DNA of 64,000 nucleotides from Cecembia calidifontis (GTDB taxonomy: Bacteria; Bacteroidota; Bacteroidia; Cytophagales; Cyclobacteriaceae), in the NCBI RefSeq assembly GCF_004216715.1, contig NZ_SGXG01000001.1:4014501-4078500 (forward strand), written 5' to 3'. Of this stretch, positions 62,704 to 64,000 are shown piece by piece. How positions within the stretch are numbered: position 1 is the stretch's first letter; the number at the start of each line of letters is the position of its first letter. Both the position numbers and the translations under genes were made by a program. The notes under the pieces were generated by a model. That model saw only the letters and a list, made by a program, of their open reading frames with translations, was not told where the DNA came from and did no database searches.

Positions 62704-64000
62704 TTAGTTCAAAATCGGCTTGTAATCCTTACTCGTGAACAGTTTGAGCACTTCTCTTCTTCCCGTTCTTATCCACTTGGCTGAAACAGTGATAAATCTG
62801 AAGATAAACTTCTTGAGCCTGTCGGTAGGCTTAAGCCAATCAACTTTTCTGGAATACTCTCCAATGATATAGGTGTAAAAATTGGCATACATAGCCGTCA
62901 TAAGCATAAAGGAGGTATTCTCTGCAAGGAACGAACAGGGCAACTTAGACCAGCCAAAGTCATTGTTGAGTACATCAAACAAGCGTTCGCTTGCACCCCG
63001 GGCGTTATAAAACCTTACAACAGCTTCATTGGACGATGTATGTTCATTGGTCAGAATAGCCCTGTAAGTAAATGCATCTCCACTAAACACATCTGCCTGC
63101 CCGTCTTTACGCCTGATTCTGGTAATGACCAGCCTGTAAGACCTGTCTTTACCGAAAGGTTTGTAGTCGGATAGGTCAGTAACTTCCATTTCCTGTACAC
63201 CCAAACGTATTTTCTGCCACTTCTCAGGGGCTATACTTCCAAGGATATTATCCAGTTTGGCACATCTGTTTGCCCGTATATAAAAGCTTTCGGTATGTGC
63301 TTCCAGTGTGCGGAGAACTTCTTCCTGATAGGATGCTGAATCGGCTCTGAACCTTCCGATACGGATATTTTCATTGGTAAGCTGCCCAAACATGCGTGTA
63401 AGTGTATCAGCCTGCAAATATTTGGCCTGACTGTTGCCATTTCTGCCCTCTACGTACACAGGAATGGCCTGTGAAAATTCAGGATGTGCTATGGAAGCTA
63501 CACCTGGCTGATATCCATAGACGTGTTTATATGTCTTTTTTGAATCGTACTTTTCAGTTGGAATGACGGTGTTGTCATAATCGAGGTCGTAAGCAACACC
63601 TGACTTGAGTAATCCGGTCTTACAAGCTGATTTTAACAACAAGCTGTTGAGTTTTCCATTGATATTAAATTCATGGCTTACTCCACTGGACGGATTTATA
63701 AAGAGTTCTGTATCAACAGCAAGCTCTTTGATACCTCTCAGAATTGTATCGGCACTGCATACTGAAAATGAAGGGACCTGTTCAAGTGCGTCTCTCAAGT
63801 GAACATTGATATCTTCAGTACAGTCGCCACCATTAAAGAAAATAGCCATATGATTGGCGAAAATGTCACTGTATGAAAACCCTCCCCTTAAGGCTCTAAC
63901 CCCCAATTGATTATCAATGAGTTCTGGGAGACCAGAATTTTTGAAAGAGTTAAAAACAAAATTAAAACCTCCGAAAGGTGTGATTTTTTCTGTCGAATTC
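62704..64000 (-). CDS. IS1380-family transposase, 5' end outside window
   Basis: DDE transposase fragment of about 430 residues. The frame continues past the first internal start (63906) to the window edge, with N-terminal ITPFGGFNFVF and LPELIDNQLGVRALRGGFSYSD typical of IS1380. Catalytic-region motifs are YDLDYDNTVIPTEKYDSKK (Asp) and RADSASYQEE (Asp), with the late FYNARGASERLFDVLNNDFGW (Glu). The C-terminus is normal. The element's right end is outside; the left end could not be placed. Confidence 0.9.
   Translation of the reverse strand, partial: NSTEKITPFGGFNFVFNSFKNSGLPELIDNQLGVRALRGGFSYSDIFANHMAIFFNGGDCTEDINVHLRDALEQVPSFSVCSADTILRGIKELAVDTELFINPSSGVSHEFNINGKLNSLLLKSACKTGLLKSGVAYDLDYDNTVIPTEKYDSKKTYKHVYGYQPGVASIAHPEFSQAIPVYVEGRNGNSQAKYLQADTLTRMFGQLTNENIRIGRFRADSASYQEEVLRTLEAHTESFYIRANRCAKLDNILGSIAPEKWQKIRLGVQEMEVTDLSDYKPFGKDRSYRLVITRIRRKDGQADVFSGDAFTYRAILTNEHTSSNEAVVRFYNARGASERLFDVLNNDFGWSKLPCSFLAENTSFMLMTAMYANFYTYIIGEYSRKVDWLKPTDRLKKFIFRFITVSAKWIRTGRREVLKLFTSKDYKPILN

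Overview
The window comes from a chromosome of a Bacteroidetes bacterium, most likely in the Cyclobacteriaceae (Algoriphagus/Belliella/Aquiflexum-like); the genus cannot be fixed from the sequence. The grounds are a SusC/SusD pair, Bacteroidetes-style lipoproteins, a -33 TTTG / -7 TAnnTTTG promoter, few Shine-Dalgarno sites, a hisG-D-C-B operon, a moaC-moaB fusion and the local insertion-sequence types. No rRNA, tRNA or CRISPR array was found.

Layout. (1) 1-8222: a molybdenum/nitrate block on the + strand. It holds a nitrate-reductase-type catalytic subunit (5' end outside the window), a four-cluster ferredoxin subunit, a Tat-type Rieske protein, a small membrane protein, MoeA, MobA, a NarK-type transporter and a MoaC-MoaB fusion. 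Together they would import nitrate, reduce it and finish the molybdenum cofactor. (2) 8624-10773: a methyltransferase and an MBL-fold/rhodanese sulfur enzyme. (3) 10879-21744: a beta-glucan polysaccharide utilisation locus (susC, susD, surface lipoprotein, GH16 glucanase on the - strand) with a divergent beta-propeller/LuxR-HTH regulator. (4) 21876-22961: a coiled-coil stress-type protein and a nitroreductase. (5) 23334-30710: a tight, unassigned + strand cluster of a PqqD-like protein, ATP-grasp ligase, fold-III PLP decarboxylase, urea transporter fused to an M23 peptidase, two TPR proteins and a c-type cytochrome. This is the best candidate for an undescribed system. (6) 30731-37924: housekeeping and stress genes. 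(7) 38169-44392: an insertion-sequence graveyard of IS256, IS3, IS4 and IS1595 elements that has broken a two-gene locus coding for a small secreted peptide and a propeller-like lipoprotein. (8) 44751-57325: a SulP transporter/carbonic anhydrase pair, a PhoD-like phosphatase, a NamZ-type muramidase, an FtsX-type permease, glycosyltransferase, ATP-grasp, carotenoid/retinol-type oxidoreductase and TPR lipoprotein genes. (9) 57633-62447: the his operon (- strand). It is preceded by a Bacteroidetes promoter and a 27-codon leader peptide with a His-His-Phe-His-His run directly before a hairpin, which is an attenuator. (10) 62704-64000: an IS1380 transposase running off the right edge.

The strongest new observations are the his leader peptide and its almost leaderless start, the PqqD/ATP-grasp/decarboxylase cluster, and the reconstruction of the genes broken by insertion sequences. 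Functions are read from motifs and context only; no database search was possible.
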